DNA from: Berberis thunbergii
Taxonomy: Eukaryota; Streptophyta; Magnoliopsida; Ranunculales; Berberidaceae
Length of the DNA stretch: 64,000 nucleotides
NCBI GenBank assembly: GCA_003290165.1
Contig: QNQO01007575.1
Location: 248,001 to 312,000, forward strand
Direction of reading: 5' to 3'
Positions 23,710 through 35,860 of this stretch are shown in pieces. The position numbers and the translations under genes are program-made. The stretch's first letter is position 1; each line of letters opens with the position of its first letter. The notes below the pieces were generated by a model. That model ran no database searches, had not been told where the DNA came from, and worked only from the letters and a program-made list of their open reading frames with translations.

Positions 23710-24515
23710 GTATTAAAAACCAAGCAAAAAGAGAGAAACAAAAAATATGTCTAACAGGGTGCGACAAAAACCATACCCATACACCAAATGATGGCATCAA
23801 ACGATAGCACAAAACACTCACTACCTATAGAATAGCACACACTATTCTCCATACTAAGAGGCTGTTTAAGAACCATACATATCCAGCCAACCAAAAACCG
23901 CAAATTGCAAAAGCCATTACCACACGTAACCAAACCACAGAGTCTGTCCAAAGAGCACTGAGTCTGTCCAAAAACGCAGATTACAAGAGTCGAACCACAT
24001 ATGCTGTCCTCAAAGCACTTCCACACGCAGACTGCAAAAGTTTGTAAATTGTAAATGCAAATTCGGCAACCAAAAACAAAACAGTGATCATTCTGTCCAA
24101 ATGAGACAGAGTACTTTGTCCAACACGCAGAGCACTCTGTCCAGCCATCTAAAACATAATCCTGCAAAGCCCCATTGTCTTGCCCTCGCCAGAAATACGA
24201 GATAGCACCATCATGATCTACTGAAATTACGCCGTCCAACCAGAAATAAATCTGTCCAGCAAGAACTAACTGTCCCGAAACAGGGTACCAGAAAACGTTC
24301 AGCAATGCAGGCCACGCTGTCCGCAGGCAGGCAGCGCTATATTGGTGCTTAAAACCCGCGAATTGTCCCGACAGAAGCCCTGTCAAAACAGAGTATATCC
24401 CTATTTTTCAGATAAATACTGCTCCTATTTAGCCCCATTGATCCAGCACATGCGCTGAATTGAATCCTAAGACCCTTATACATCCATACCCATATAGTAG
24501 CAAAGAAATTCACGC
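23710..24515 (-). other. LINE-B 3' UTR
   Basis: Non-coding sequence between the RNase H stop and the conserved tail. It is rich in CTGTCCA and GCACTCTGTCC words. One long minus-strand open frame (23751-24386, 211 codons, Cys/Trp-rich) has no recognisable domain. LINE-A also shows only spurious frames at the equivalent position, so I treat this one as chance. Confidence 0.6.
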
Positions 24516-25142
24516 TCATTTAAAAGCCGGAAGTCGAAGATATGTCGTCTTATTCTTGTCAAGAATAATTAGGGACTTTATTCTTTTAGGAAGCGATCCC
24601 CACGAATAAGTACGAGAACTATGCTCCTTTTGTGCTAAAGTAGCCAAGGCGTCAGCCACTGAGTTGGTCTCTCTGAACACATGGATGCAATGCCACCCTG
24701 AATCCTTTATCATCGCCCGTATCTCCCTCCACCAATTACTTAGGAACCAAGGTATTTTTGTTTGTTGGAAAAACCATTGTTTAACCACCATGGAATCCGT
24801 TTGAATGACACATGGTCGGACACCCTGGGCAACACAAAATCTCAAGCCTTCAAGCAAAGCCCTCGTTTCCGCCGAGTTATTTGTTCCTTCTCCGAAACAA
24901 CATTGCCTAGCCGCCACAAAGTGACCCTCTTCATTTCTAATAACAAAACCTCCAGCAATAGTCTTCTCCCTGCAAGATCCATCCACATTGAGCACATACC
25001 ATCCCATAGGAGGAAAAGTCCAATACACCACCCTGGGCGGAGTCAGTGTTACTTTGGTTTCCTGGATACCCAATCTATTGAGCAAAGCCCCATTATTGTC
25101 CTTTGATTTAAGGTTAAAAATTTTGCAACACATTTGATCCAA
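24516..25142 (-). pseudogene. LINE-B ORF2 part 3: RNase H with all catalytic residues
   Basis: 208 codons ending at a natural stop. The RNase H four-acid set is visible: 'LNVDGSC' (Asp), 'SAETRALLEGL' (Glu), 'IQTDSMVV' (Asp) and 'TNSVADALA' (Asp). The C-terminal 'PKRIKSLIILDKNKTTYL' tail matches LINEs A and C ('PRRLAGLIVLD'). It is separated from part 2 only by one frameshift, so the domain itself looks intact. Confidence 0.92.
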
Positions 25143-26875
25143 TGATACACTTTAATGATTACATAGCTGAACGAGCACTCCTTCCCATCATAAAGTTTTC
25201 TGTTTCGCTGAATCCAAAGCTCCCATAAAACAAAAAGAGGAGTGAGATGAATGAGGGTACCTGATAAGGTAGATTTGTTCGCCTTCCTGAACCACGCCTT
25301 TAACATGGTATAGACTTCAACCGGCCTATGAACGTGAATGTCAAAAATCAGGTCGAAATGTCTCCACACTCTGCAAGCTAATTCACCCTCCAAGAAAATA
25401 TGTTTTATAGTTTCCTCCTCAGAATGAACACAACATCCGCATTTAGAGGCTAACTGAAAACCAATTCTTCTAATTTCACCATCTATGGGAATAGCCCTTT
25501 TAATAATTTTCCATGTGAATACGGAAATTTTAGAAGGCAAAAGTGGGTGCCATATCCAATTCCAGAAATCATCAAGTGTCCCTCTACTACCTAGGATTTT
25601 ACACACAGAGCTGATAGAGAATATACCATCATTAGTGGGCATCCAAATTCTGGTGTCTCGATCGCCATCATCACCTTGAACTATTGTCTTATAAGCCTCT
25701 TGAGCACGTATTTTCATCCCCGGATTTAGCATTCTGAAGTTATCCCTGCTCATTAGCCTTAAGGAGGGCCAAATATCATTATTCTCCACGTCTCCATTCC
25801 TTATAAATATTTCATCCTTAGCCCACTGTTCTTCAAAGAAACTGACGCTACCTCTAATAATCATCCAGGTGGAATTTGCCACTATGAAATTTTTATGCAT
25901 CAACAACTCTTTCATGAAAGGTGAGGCCCCAGCTGTAAGCTCCTGCTTTTGGATTGGTACCCTTGGCTTAAAATATTTTTTCTTTAAGAAATTTGCCCAT
26001 AAAGAGTTGGAATATATCAGATTCCAAAGGGATTTAACTCGAAAAGCGGTAATAGTGTCGTCCAGACTTCGAACATTTAAGCCACCTTCTTCCTTAGTAA
26101 TACTGATTTTTTCCCATGCAATCCATTTCCGTTTATGTCTCCCTTCATGATCTCCCCAAAAGAAATCTGCAATCAATTTCTGAATAGAATGCAAAACCTT
26201 CACAGGAACCACTGTAGCTGCTATAGTATAAATCGGCATAGACATTAGGACATGTCGGATCAAGGTCAATCTTCCCCCAGGCGACAGCAATCGTGATTTC
26301 CATCCTTGAATTCTATTGTGGATCTTAGTAACCAAATCATCATAATAGGAAATTCTGCATCTACCTTGATAAATGGGAACTCCAAGGTATGTGAACGGGG
26401 ACTGTTTATAAGAAAAGCTTGTCCATAATCTGATAATGATAAGTTTTTCGGCACTCACTTTTTCATCAATCATGAAAGAACTTTTTGCCGTATTAATTTT
26501 CTCTCCTGATGCCCGACAGTATCTATCAATAAACTTCATACATCCCGCAATGGATTTTTTCCGACCATTCAAGAAAACCAGTAAGTCATCAGCATATAAG
26601 AGGTGAGTAATCGGGGAGGTCGTCCTTAGAGCATGATAAAAACCAATTTCCCCTCTACGAAAAGCTCGAGAGAGTCCTCTACTTAGTACTTCCGCAGCAA
26701 TGACAAAGAGCAAGGGGGAGAGAGGATCGCCTTGTCTAAGACCCCTGGAAGATCTGAAATACCCGTCATACTTGCCCTGCATCAACACCGAAAATCCACA
26801 TTGAGTTACACAATTTGAAATCAGGTGACAGATTCTGTTGTTAAAACCAAATTTACGAAGGACCGCCAGTAGATA
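25049..26875 (-). pseudogene. LINE-B ORF2 part 2: RT and zinc-binding domain
   Basis: Directly continues part 1 in the same frame after the TGA. RT motifs: 'SRGLRQGDPLSPLLFV', then 'LLYADDLLVFLNG' (YADD near 26587-26598). It then reads 'YLGVPIYQGR', the thumb, 'ADFFWGDHEGRHKRKW', and the zf-RVT region ('WIWHPLLPSKISVFTWK', 'CGCCVHSEEETIKHIFL'). Near 25120-25142 a frameshift passes the sequence to the RNase H frame. Confidence 0.93.
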
Positions 26876-26878
26876 TCC

Positions 26879-28660
26879 TCATTCAATTCTGTCATACGCC
26901 TTTTCCATATCCAGCTTGAAAATTACATTATTGCCAATCACTTTTTTGCCAATCTCCCTCATTAATTCTTGTGCCAAGCCAATGTTCTCTGAGATAAGTC
27001 TCCCTTGTACAAAAGCCCCCTGCTCTAAAGAAATAATATTTGGGAGTATCTTCCCCAACCTCAAACAAAGGATCTTACTAAAAATTTTGTAAACCACGTT
27101 GCACAGACTGATAGGTCTAAAATCAGAATAAGATACGAGCTCTTCAATTTTAGGAATGAGAGCTAAAAAATTAGAAGAGAAGCTACCTGGCATCGCTTGG
27201 CAATCAAAAAATTCCGTCGCGGCTTTCCAAATATCCAGACCAATAATGTCCCAGCATTTGTGAAAGAAACCAACTGTAAAACCGTCCGGGCTCGGTGCAC
27301 TATCATGAGGAATGCTAAGAGCTGCTTGTCGGACTTCCTCTAAAGTCGGAGACTTCATGATAGATTCACAGTCCGCTTCCCTTATCAAAAGCGGAATGCA
27401 TTTCATGAGTTCTGGATCCTCGTGATATCCTCCTGCTGATAGCAAAGCTTCAAAAAAATTATTCGCTTCTAAAATAATATCTCTCGGATCCGTGATTAAA
27501 TCCCCTGCCCTGTTATGGATTTTTGATATCATTCGCCTTTTTTGCTTGGATTTGACGGAAGCAAAGAAAAATTTAGTGCATGCATCTCCTTCTTTGAACT
27601 CCTTTTCTCCTGATTGTTGTTGCCAATAAATTTCTTCTCTTACCAGAGCCAGTTTTAGTTCAGCCTGACATCTATTCAGATTAACCATATCATTTGTATC
27701 CCAACCCTGCATAAGACTGAATTCTAATCTGGCAATCTCATCCTCCAAACCTCGAATAGTGCTGAAAATGTTGCCAAAAGTTTCTTTATTCCATATTTTC
27801 AGAACTCCTCTGAGACGCTTAAGTTTCATGGCCACAATAAACATATTCCCAGAACCACCTACCGGAGAGTTCCAGTTTCTATCCACAAATCCCAAAAAAT
27901 CTTCATGCGTTAACCACATATTTTGGAATCTGAAAGGGGACATACCTGCCCTCTGTGTCAGAGGCAAAGACATAAGCAGTGGAGCGTGATCCGAGCACAC
28001 TCGAAGGAGATGATCAATTCGAGAATGCTGCATAAGAATAGACCAGTCTGCATTACCCAAAAAACGATCCAGTCGAGCCCAGGTTCTGTCATCTCCTCTT
28101 TGGTTGTTACACCAAGTAAATTTTGGTCCTTCAAACCCACAATCGGAAAGTCCGCAGTTCGAGATACATCTAAAAAAGTCTGATGTAGCCAGCTGATTGT
28201 AAGGACGACCGCCTAATTTTTCACCGCCGTCAACAATGACATTAAAGTCGCCACCAATGATCCATGCTTCATCCATACTCATTGCAATGTGCTCCATGGC
28301 CTCCCATAATGTTCGTCTCTCTTGAACTGAACATTTTGCATATACAAAGGAAGTGAAGAAAACAATATTGGAAAAAAGGATAGTAATCTTACAATGAATC
28401 AATTGATCGGTGCGGAGTAATATGTCCACTTGTAAGTGATTATCCCAGAAAAGCCATAATTTGCCGCCAAAATCCTCATTCGTTGCAAAGCAAGGCAGAC
28501 TCACTTTGCCTACAATCTCCATGTGCCTTGACGCTTGGATCATCGGCTCCGCAATGGCAAGCATCTTAACATTATTATCTTTAACCAGCTTTTTTAATCT
28601 GCTACGGGTCGCCCGGTTGCCAACTCCCCGTGCATTCCAGAACATTATATTATCTATCAT
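26879..28660 (-). pseudogene. LINE-B ORF2 part 1: endonuclease and RT N-terminus
   Basis: I place the start at the ATG at 28658-28660 ('MIDNIMFWNARG'). An upstream in-frame GTG is less likely. The endonuclease keeps its key motifs: 'FWNARGVGN', 'AIAEPM' (catalytic Glu), 'IGGDFN', and 'SDHAPLL'. The RT then begins with 'SAPSPDGFTVGFF', 'NFLALIPK', 'FRPISLCNVVYKIFSK' and 'KLDMEKAYDRIE'. The frame is closed by a TGA at 26876-26878 exactly where relatives have Trp ('DRLEW'), so a single G-to-A change (TGG to TGA) ended it. Confidence 0.93.
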
Positions 28661-28761
28661 TAGGGACACCTGGATTAGTCATATTGCGTGTTACTCGCCG
28701 GCTCCCTCCCGCGGGTCCATTCTTTGAGCTCTTCTTTTTACCTTTCGTCCTCGCTTCATCA
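28650..28761 (-). pseudogene. LINE-B ORF1 C-terminal stub
   Basis: The minus strand reads in frame from the truncation point to a TAA at 28650-28652. It gives about 36 residues rich in Lys, Ser and Arg ('KGKKKSSKNGPAGG'), as expected for the basic end of a plant LINE ORF1. Its stop overlaps the start of ORF2 (ATG at 28658-28660) in another frame. Confidence 0.6.
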
Positions 28762-28777
28762 GATTTAGACTATATAT

Positions 28778-29393
28778 GAGTGTCTCTTGAGGCTATCATT
28801 TATGGGTTTATCTGAAGTTTCAAGGAGAAAACAGATGAAAACAAAAGCAAATTGAACTCTCCCAAACATCCCAACTAGATTAGCACTTGAGGGAGGTTTG
28901 CAATCAATCACGTACTCGTTACGTATACAATGTTATAAGCATCTTGAGAGACATATTCAGGCATGTCTTTTTTATCCATTATTAATTTGGTTTAAGACTA
29001 AAGCCTGCTAGGTAATATGCTACTCACCCTCGGGCAATAGGAGTTATCTTGTAGTGTCAGAGAACGTATATTCAAGAGCTGATCTGGTTTACGAGGCCTT
29101 GGGTTTTCCATGGGGTCGCCTCTATATTGGTGGGTATTTCACTGCTTAGGTGTTATCTATAACTATTTCCAGATTCCTGCAATTTGCTTGTAGGTTTAAG
29201 AAAGTTATTTTTCACGCTCTATATCAAATTATAAGAAAGTTATTTTTCACGCTCTTATATGATGATAATCTTCGCAGAAGTCACAGGCAGCACGCTGATC
29301 CTGTCAGAATATAAGTCGTGTGACAACTGTCAAGTATTACCAACCCTGCCAAACGCCTCGGTAAGTCATTAGCTCCAAATGTGACAGTCCTAT
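28778..29393 (-). other. LINE-C RNase H tail and 3' flank
   Basis: The first bases left of the CACTA element (29290-29390), read on the minus strand, continue the LINE-C RNase H frame: a 'NDLPRRLAGLVILDS' segment like 'PRRLAGLIVLD' of LINE-A. Removing the CACTA element and one copy of its TSD keeps the frame open. Left of 29290 the sequence is non-coding, with a 35-bp tandem duplication of AAGAAAGTTATTTTTCACGC at about 29197-29256. Confidence 0.75.
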
Positions 29394-31769
29394 CACTACA
29401 ACAATTAAGGCATTTTTCAAGAAAAAATGTCCTTGACAAAACTCAAAATTTTGTTGAAAACTACTTTTAACAAGGAAAAAAATTCGTTGGTGGGTTCCTG
29501 GAGGCATCCCTGTAGCTAAAGGTATTTGCCAAGGAATTACAGTTTTTGTTGGTAAAAGGGATGCTAAGTCAAGAAAATATTTTGTTGATAATATTGACAA
29601 CTACCAAGGAAATTCGTTGGTAAAAATCAAATATCGTTACCTACAAATTGTTTGTTGCAAGAACTATTTTATTTACCTACAAAATTTTTCTCGAAAAATC
29701 TTAAAATCATCAAGGAAAATTGTTGTTGGCAAAGGTAACAACCTTTTTCATAAAACTTTTTCGTTGGTAAAATGCATGAATATCAACGAAAGTTGTCATT
29801 GGTATCGTTACCAATTACCAAGGAAATTATTTTCAATAAAAAAATGATATATTAAAGTTGTCTAAGAGACGACCTAATCTAGGTCCCAAACTCTAAGGAC
29901 ATCACCCACTACCTCCCAAACTCTAAGGACACCACTCTTGATGATAAGACCCCACTATGGAATTTCATATATAATATATTTATTTTTAGGCTTAACGAGA
30001 ATCGAACTTCTGACCTATTGTAAAATCTGTTGCAATATTTACCAATTGAGCTATTTGAATAATTGTGTTGTGTGAAACAACTTTATAGCTTATTAAATCA
30101 AATTACTCATTTTTTGCAATAAAAAAACCATTGCTACGTATATAATAGAGACCAATATATAATATTTCGTCACTATAAATTAAAACTAAATATTTTCACG
30201 ATTATAAGATTTATGTTAAATATCTACCACTTTTAGCAATGAAAAAAATTCACAGTAACACCATTATAATTAGCAACAAAATAGTAATAGCATTTCAATG
30301 CTATATGTTATTGAAATTGGTTATATCTTCAATGAAATAAAATTAAATTGTTGTAAATAAGAAAATGAGCCTTAATAAGAAAAATGTTCATGGAAATTTT
30401 ATCAATATTTAGCAACGAAATAAATTGTTACCATTAATATTATAATTAACAGTAAAATAATGTTGTATTGTTAAATAAATTTTATTTGATTTTTCAGATG
30501 AAATTATATCAATGCTACTAATAAAAAATTTCAACGAATTGATATTTTTTCACTATAAAGAAGCTAGGAGCTTTAAATATAAAAAAATTTCATGAAAAAA
30601 AATTCATTATAAGTAACCAAATAAATCGTTGCAATAACGTGGTAATTAACTAGAGAAAATTTAGTTTTATTGTTGAAGAGACACGAAAAAGTGTTATAGT
30701 GCATTTACTAAGAAAATGTTTGTCAATAATATTAATATTTATTAGCAATGAAATAATTTATTGTAAATGACGTCATTATAACTAACAAACTAAAATTTCG
30801 TTGAAAAAGAAATATTTTGTTGCTAAATAATGTTGGTGGGAAATTGATTTTGGAATAAATATTTTTCGCCATCTCTTTACAAAGAAAAGTTGCCAACAAA
30901 ATAGATTTTGTTACAAAAAGTGACAACTCTATGGTTTTTTCAATGAAATTTATTTTTGTTAGAAATAGTAACATATTAACAAGGAAAATAAAATTTGTTA
31001 GTAACTAAAACATTTTTTGTAGTGAGTATACCAATTTCCAACAAAATAATGACTTGTCGCTATAAAATAGTTAGTGAACTTTAAAGAGAAACAAATTTTC
31101 ATGAAAATAATTATCAGTTTTTACCTAGAAAAAAATTTGTTACGAACAATGTTATAATTACCAACAAAATCTTATTTCATAGCTACAAAGATTTCATTAA
31201 AAATATATATTGTTTCCAACAAAATAAAAAATGTTGCCAATAGTGTGACAATTCTCAACGAAATATTACTTTGTTCCTATAAATTAATAAACGAGTTTTA
31301 ACAAGAAAAAACCTAATGAACAAAATTATCAATCATTATCAATGAACTGAATATCATTACTAATAATGTGATTATTGTCTAGGAAAACATATTTCCTTAC
31401 TAAAGAGGGATGAATAAGATTTAATATTCGTTAACAAGGAAAGTTAGTTGTTGTTAAAATTAATCTTCTTTAGCAACAAAATATTTCATTTCAGATGATG
31501 CCATAATTACCAAGGAACAAGTATTTTGTGGCCATAAAAATAATTTCATTGTTAAATCAATTTAGCGAAAAATTGGGTTTGGAGAGAATGTTTCCCGCCA
31601 CCTATTTAACAATGAATGTTTCCTTCAAAATATATTTTGTTGGAAAATAGTAACAAGTTTATGGCTTTTTCAAGAAAAATTTTTATTCGTTGACAATGCT
31701 ACAATATTAACAAGGAAATCAATTTTCGTAGCAATAATTTTGTTGGTAAAAGATAGATTTCTTGTAGTG
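29394..31769. mobile_element. Non-autonomous CACTA element inserted in LINE-C (TSD TAT)
   Basis: Begins CACTACAACAATTAAGG and ends ATTTCTTGTAGTG, so the reverse complement of the right end starts CACTACAAGAAAT. Flanked by TAT (29391-29393 and 31770-31772). A 3-bp TSD and CACTA ends define the En/Spm (CMC) superfamily. The 2376-bp interior has no transposase. It is AT-rich and full of short words such as AACAAAAT, TTCGTTGG and AACAAGGAAA in both orientations, as in CACTA subterminal regions. An additional CACTA-type end lies inside at 31011-31024. Confidence 0.88.
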
Positions 31770-31772
31770 TAT

Positions 31773-32312
31773 GCTTATTTTGTGCTCTATCAGCTAGCGC
31801 ATCCGCCACCGCATTGGCCTCTCTATAGACATGCTTACAATCAACCGACATATTTTCCCCTAGCAATTTAATTTCTTTAAAGATGTTCTCCAAATGCCAA
31901 GGAATTTTAAAGGTGTCTCTAAACCAACCACAAACTAGTTCTGAATCCGATTGGACAACCACTTTAATAACACCCAAAGAGAAACAAAGGCGCAAACCTT
32001 CCACGAGAGCCAAAGCTTCCGCTTTGTTATTTGATCCTTCCCCGAAAAACAATTGTTTTCCCACAACACACCGCCTTCTAGAATCTCTAATAATCGCCCC
32101 TCCTGTTGCCATGTTTTGTGGGACGATCCATCAACATTAAGCGCCACAAATTTTGCAGGAGGAGGATTCCAATAAACAATTCTCATTTCTTTCCTTTTAA
32201 CTGGGATCACATGTAGCCCCAATGCCCTTAAAGGGGCCTTATTCCAACTAATTTGGTTCGGGATGATAAAGGTGTTTGCCAACTTCAAAATGCGCCTAAT
32301 GTTTAAAATCAC
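31773..32312 (-). pseudogene. LINE-C RNase H domain (interrupted by CACTA)
   Basis: Read on the minus strand in two overlapping frames (31935-32312 and 31699-32112). Motifs: 'ALNVDGSSH' (Asp), 'AEALALVEGL' (Glu), 'VQSDSELV' (Asp), and 'REANAVADALADRAQNKH' (final Asp), after which the CACTA element cuts in. All four catalytic acids are present, but a frameshift sits after the first. The true frame resumes at 29390 beyond the CACTA element. Confidence 0.88.
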
Positions 32313-32512
32313 AAAAATAGCATTTGGAGAGGCATCTTCATAGACACATTTACACCTTTGTTTCCAAATTTTTCATAAAATAAACAAAGGCGTAAGAAAG
32401 TATAGCAGACTTGATTGCGAGTTCATCTTAGCTCTTTTGAACAAATCAATAGCACTGTGACTATTTTTGCGGGTTTCCTTACATGTACATAAAAAATCCC
32501 TTCAAAATGACT

Positions 32513-35500
32513 CTACACCTTTACCGCCACTTCTCCATCAAGAAATAGGTGATTCAAAGTTTCCATCTTCGGAGTAGTACAACACCTGCATCTTGAGGTT
32601 AGGCTAAAACCACATCTATGCAATTCCCCGTCTACTGGCACACCTTTGCGCAATAATTTCCACAAGAAAACTGATATTCTGGAAGGAATAATGTCTTGCC
32701 ATATATTTTTACTTAGCTCATTTACCACCCCGTGATGTCGTAGCAGTTCATACGCCGACTGAAAAAAGAAAATACCATCCGACTTTGGAATCCATACACA
32801 ACTATCATCGCCACCTCTCTCTCCACGCAATCTATCTGCATAAAGGTTACATGCCATTTGCCCGAGGTTTGGGTTAATCAATTCAAAATTACCCAAGCTC
32901 ATTTCCTTTACCGTAGGCCAAATACCACGATTAACCAAGTCCCTTGACCTTCTGAAAGATACCACAAAATTCCAGTTTTCCTCATAGAAGCTAGTATTAC
33001 CCTTTCCAATACGCCAAAACGAATTACTCAAGATCAAAGATTTACAACTCATGATCTCCTTGAAGAAAGGAGAGCCCCCCACCCTTCACAACTTTAGTAC
33101 TCAATGCAACTCTAGGCAACCAATATTTGTTTCTCATGAAAGTAGCCCATAAAGAATCTGAATTAATTAGGTTCCAAAGAGCTTTTAACTCTAAAAGCCT
33201 TCATAACAACTATCAGTTTTCTAACACCCAACCCGTCTTCTTCCCGTGGCATACAAATTTTATCCCATGACACCCAATTTTTCTTCAACTTGCCTTCACA
33301 ATCCCCCCAAAAGAAGTCCGCTAACAAACTGTTGATTCTTGATAAAACTTTCTTGGGCACGCACATAACACTTAGTATGTAAACCAGGACCGAGCTAAGG
33401 ACATGCTTAATCAAAATCAACCTCCCCCCTGGCGATAGCAATTTTGCTTTCCATCCTTGGATACGACGTTGAATTTTATCGATCATCTCTTCGAAATAAG
33501 AAATCTTTGCTTTTCTCTGAAAAACTGGACCTCCCAAATATGTAAAAGGCGAACCTTTATACTAAAATACTGTAAATATTTTCAGAGCCACAATTATTTC
33601 CACTGCCACATTGTTCTCCAACATAAATGAGTTTTTCCCCTCATTCATTTTCTGACCTGAAGTCGTGCAATATCTTTGCAGAAATTCCATGCACCCCAGA
33701 ACTGAAGATTTTCTACCATTTAAAAAAATAAGAGTATCGTCTGCATAGAGTAAATGTGTAACAACATTGCAGGCCCTAGGCGTAAAATAATACCCTATTT
33801 TTCCTTTGCTGAAGGCCAACTGTAATCCCCTACTCAGAACCTCCGAGGTAATGATAAATAATAACGGTGAAAGAGGATCCCTCTGCCTTAATCCTCTGGT
33901 AGATTTCAAAAAACCTTTGTAAACTCCCTGTAACAAAACTGAGAAACCACAAACAGAAAATTCCATTCAAGTCGGTCGTAAGCTTTCTCTATGTCAATCT
34001 TCAAGACTACATTGCCTCCAAAATCCTTCTTGTGAATATCCCTGACCAATTCCTGTGCTAGGTCAATATTTTCACCAATAAATCGTCCTCTAACAAAAGC
34101 CCCCTGCTCCATGGAGATTATGTTTGGCAACACCAATGTCAATCTATTGCAAAAAAATTTACTAAAAAATTTATTACTCACATTGCAAAGACTAATAGGG
34201 CGAAAGTCAGAGAAGGAACCTGGATGCTACTTTTTCGGGATCAGAGCCATAAAGTTTGTAGAAAAAGACACCAGTAATGCCTCTCCCTCGAAAAACTGTA
34301 TAGCGGCTTCCCAAATATCCGTACTCATCAAATCCCAGCATGCCTGAAAAATCCAGCAGTAAATTCATCCGATCCAGGTACACTATTTTTAGGAATATCA
34401 AAAACAACATCCTTAACTTCCCCCAAAGAAGGCCTTTTAACCAAAGCCTCACTCATAGCAACAGAAATGGACATCAGAATGCAATCTATCAGTTCTGTAT
34501 CCACCACACCATTTCCATGTGAAGACAAAAAACTATGGAAAAAACCATTTTCTTCTTCAAGAGTCTCTCCCGGTTCCGAAATGGTCATTCCACCTGATAA
34601 AGTGATTTGAAAGATGGTCTTTCTTTTTTGTTTAGACTTAGTGGATGCAAAGAAATATTTTGTGCAAGCATCCCCTTTTTTGTATTCTTTCTTACCCGAC
34701 TTCTGTATCCAATAAAGTTCCTTTTGTTTGAGAGCTAGTATGTACTCCGCCTGGCATCGACTCAGGTTACAACAAGTGAAAACGTCCCAGTTTACATTAT
34801 CATTGAGACCACTATGACCAATATTTTCCCAGCCAGCCAAGATAATAGTTTCCTACTGTTGCATCTCATCTTCTAAAGATCTGATTCTGCTAAAGACATT
34901 ACCAAAGACCGTTTTATTCCACTGGATAAGAACGCTTCTCACCATTTTAAGTTTCACGTCCATTCTGTCAATGGGTCTCAAACTACCCATGTCTGACATC
35001 CAAATATCCTTGACCATAACGGAAAACCCGGGGTGGGTCATCCACATATTTAGAAAATGAAAAGGAGCAAAACCTATTCTTGATTGGTTTGGCATAGACA
35101 CCAACAACGGAGAGTGATTAGAAAAGGTTCTACTAAGATGTTCCACTTTTGGACTAGCCAAAACTGTCAGCCATGCAGAATTGACAAAAATTCTATCAAG
35201 TCTAGCCCAAATACGGTCTTTACCTCGCCTATTATTGCACCAGGTCAGTCTAGGACCCATGAAATCACAGTCTTGTAAACCACAATTTTCAATACAATCT
35301 GTGAAATTAGACATGCTAGCCAAAGACGGCTCTACTCCCCCAATTTTCTCTTGAGAATGTAAATAAGTATTAAAATCCCCGCCAATCATCCAGGGCAGAT
35401 CATGATTAGAACTGAAATTCACCATATTAGACCAAAGGTCCCTTCTCTATTCAACTGAGCATTTAGCAAAAACAAAAGAAATTAAAAAAAAACTCTTGAA

Positions 35501-35814
35501 GCAGAATCTGTTACCTAATAGTGAATGATCTGATCCGACATATCAACAATAGAAAGGTCTAGAGCAGCATCCCAAAAAATCCATATCTTTCCCCCGACTG
35601 TATCATTTGAGGCAAAACCCGCAAGCTTAATCCTACTGCCAATCTCCATGTATCTGCTAGCGTTAATCATAGGTTCTGCAATCATAAGGATTCTCACATT
35701 GTATTCCGTGATCAAGTTTTTTAACCGTCTTCTCGTAGCTCTATTACCAACCCCCTGAGCATTCCAAAACATGAAGTTTTCAATCATCTTAAACGCGGGA
35801 GGAAAAAACACCAT
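32513..35814 (-). pseudogene. LINE-C ORF2: endonuclease, RT and zinc-binding domain (broken)
   Basis: Pieces in order: endonuclease N-terminus 35515-35814 (likely start 'MIENFMFWNAQG' near 35789; Asn motif and 'IAEPM' present); endonuclease C-terminus 34853-35425 ('IGGDFN', 'SNHSPLL', where Asn replaces Asp of SDH); linker and RT start 34328-34840 and 34207-34452; RT 33906-34181 ('KIDIEKAYDRLEW'), 33562-33966 ('LLYADDTLIF'), 33163-33537 ('ADFFWGDCEGK'); zf-RVT region 32513-33082. Many frameshifts. From 35425 leftward it aligns closely with LINE-A, so both are copies of one family. Confidence 0.9.
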
Positions 35815-35860
35815 TCTTCATCATGGGTCGCGTGCCCGGAGGCACCGCCATTTTGACTTT

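Larger units (their letters stand above)
23594..28761 (-). mobile_element. LINE-B: 5.2-kb LINE with 16-bp target duplication
   Basis: Flanked by GATTTAGACTATATAT at 23578-23593 and 28762-28777. The 3' tail (poly-T side) has the family word AAACCTCCAGAGGGGAGGGG at about 23610. From the right, on the minus strand: the last codons of ORF1, a complete endonuclease, reverse transcriptase, zinc-binding domain, RNase H, and a CAG-containing 3' UTR (23700-24500). 5'-truncated within ORF1. Damage is slight: one nonsense codon and one frameshift are visible, so it is the best-preserved LINE here. Confidence 0.95.
22790..35860 (-). mobile_element. LINE-C with nested insertions (whole block)
   Basis: A minus-strand LINE of the same family as LINE-A. 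Its conserved 3' tail and poly-T lie at 22785-22930 and its endonuclease start at about 35789. It is interrupted by a GGGATGGGA-rich segment (about 23232-23577), by LINE-B (23594-28761) and by a CACTA element (29394-31769). Coding parts, from 5' to 3' on the minus strand, are 35814 down to 31773 and then 29390 down to about 29290. Assigning 22790-23230 as the 3' end of the same copy is an inference from family similarity and order. It could be a separate short LINE fragment. Confidence 0.7.

Noticed and set aside
23751..24386. 211-codon Cys/Trp-rich frame as a host protein
   Set aside because: Located in the 3' UTR of LINE-B between the RNase H stop and the conserved LINE tail; no domain.
28890..29060. 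A CTTGTAGTGT word at about 29050 as a further CACTA end
   Set aside because: Single short match without subterminal repeats, partner end or 3-bp TSD.
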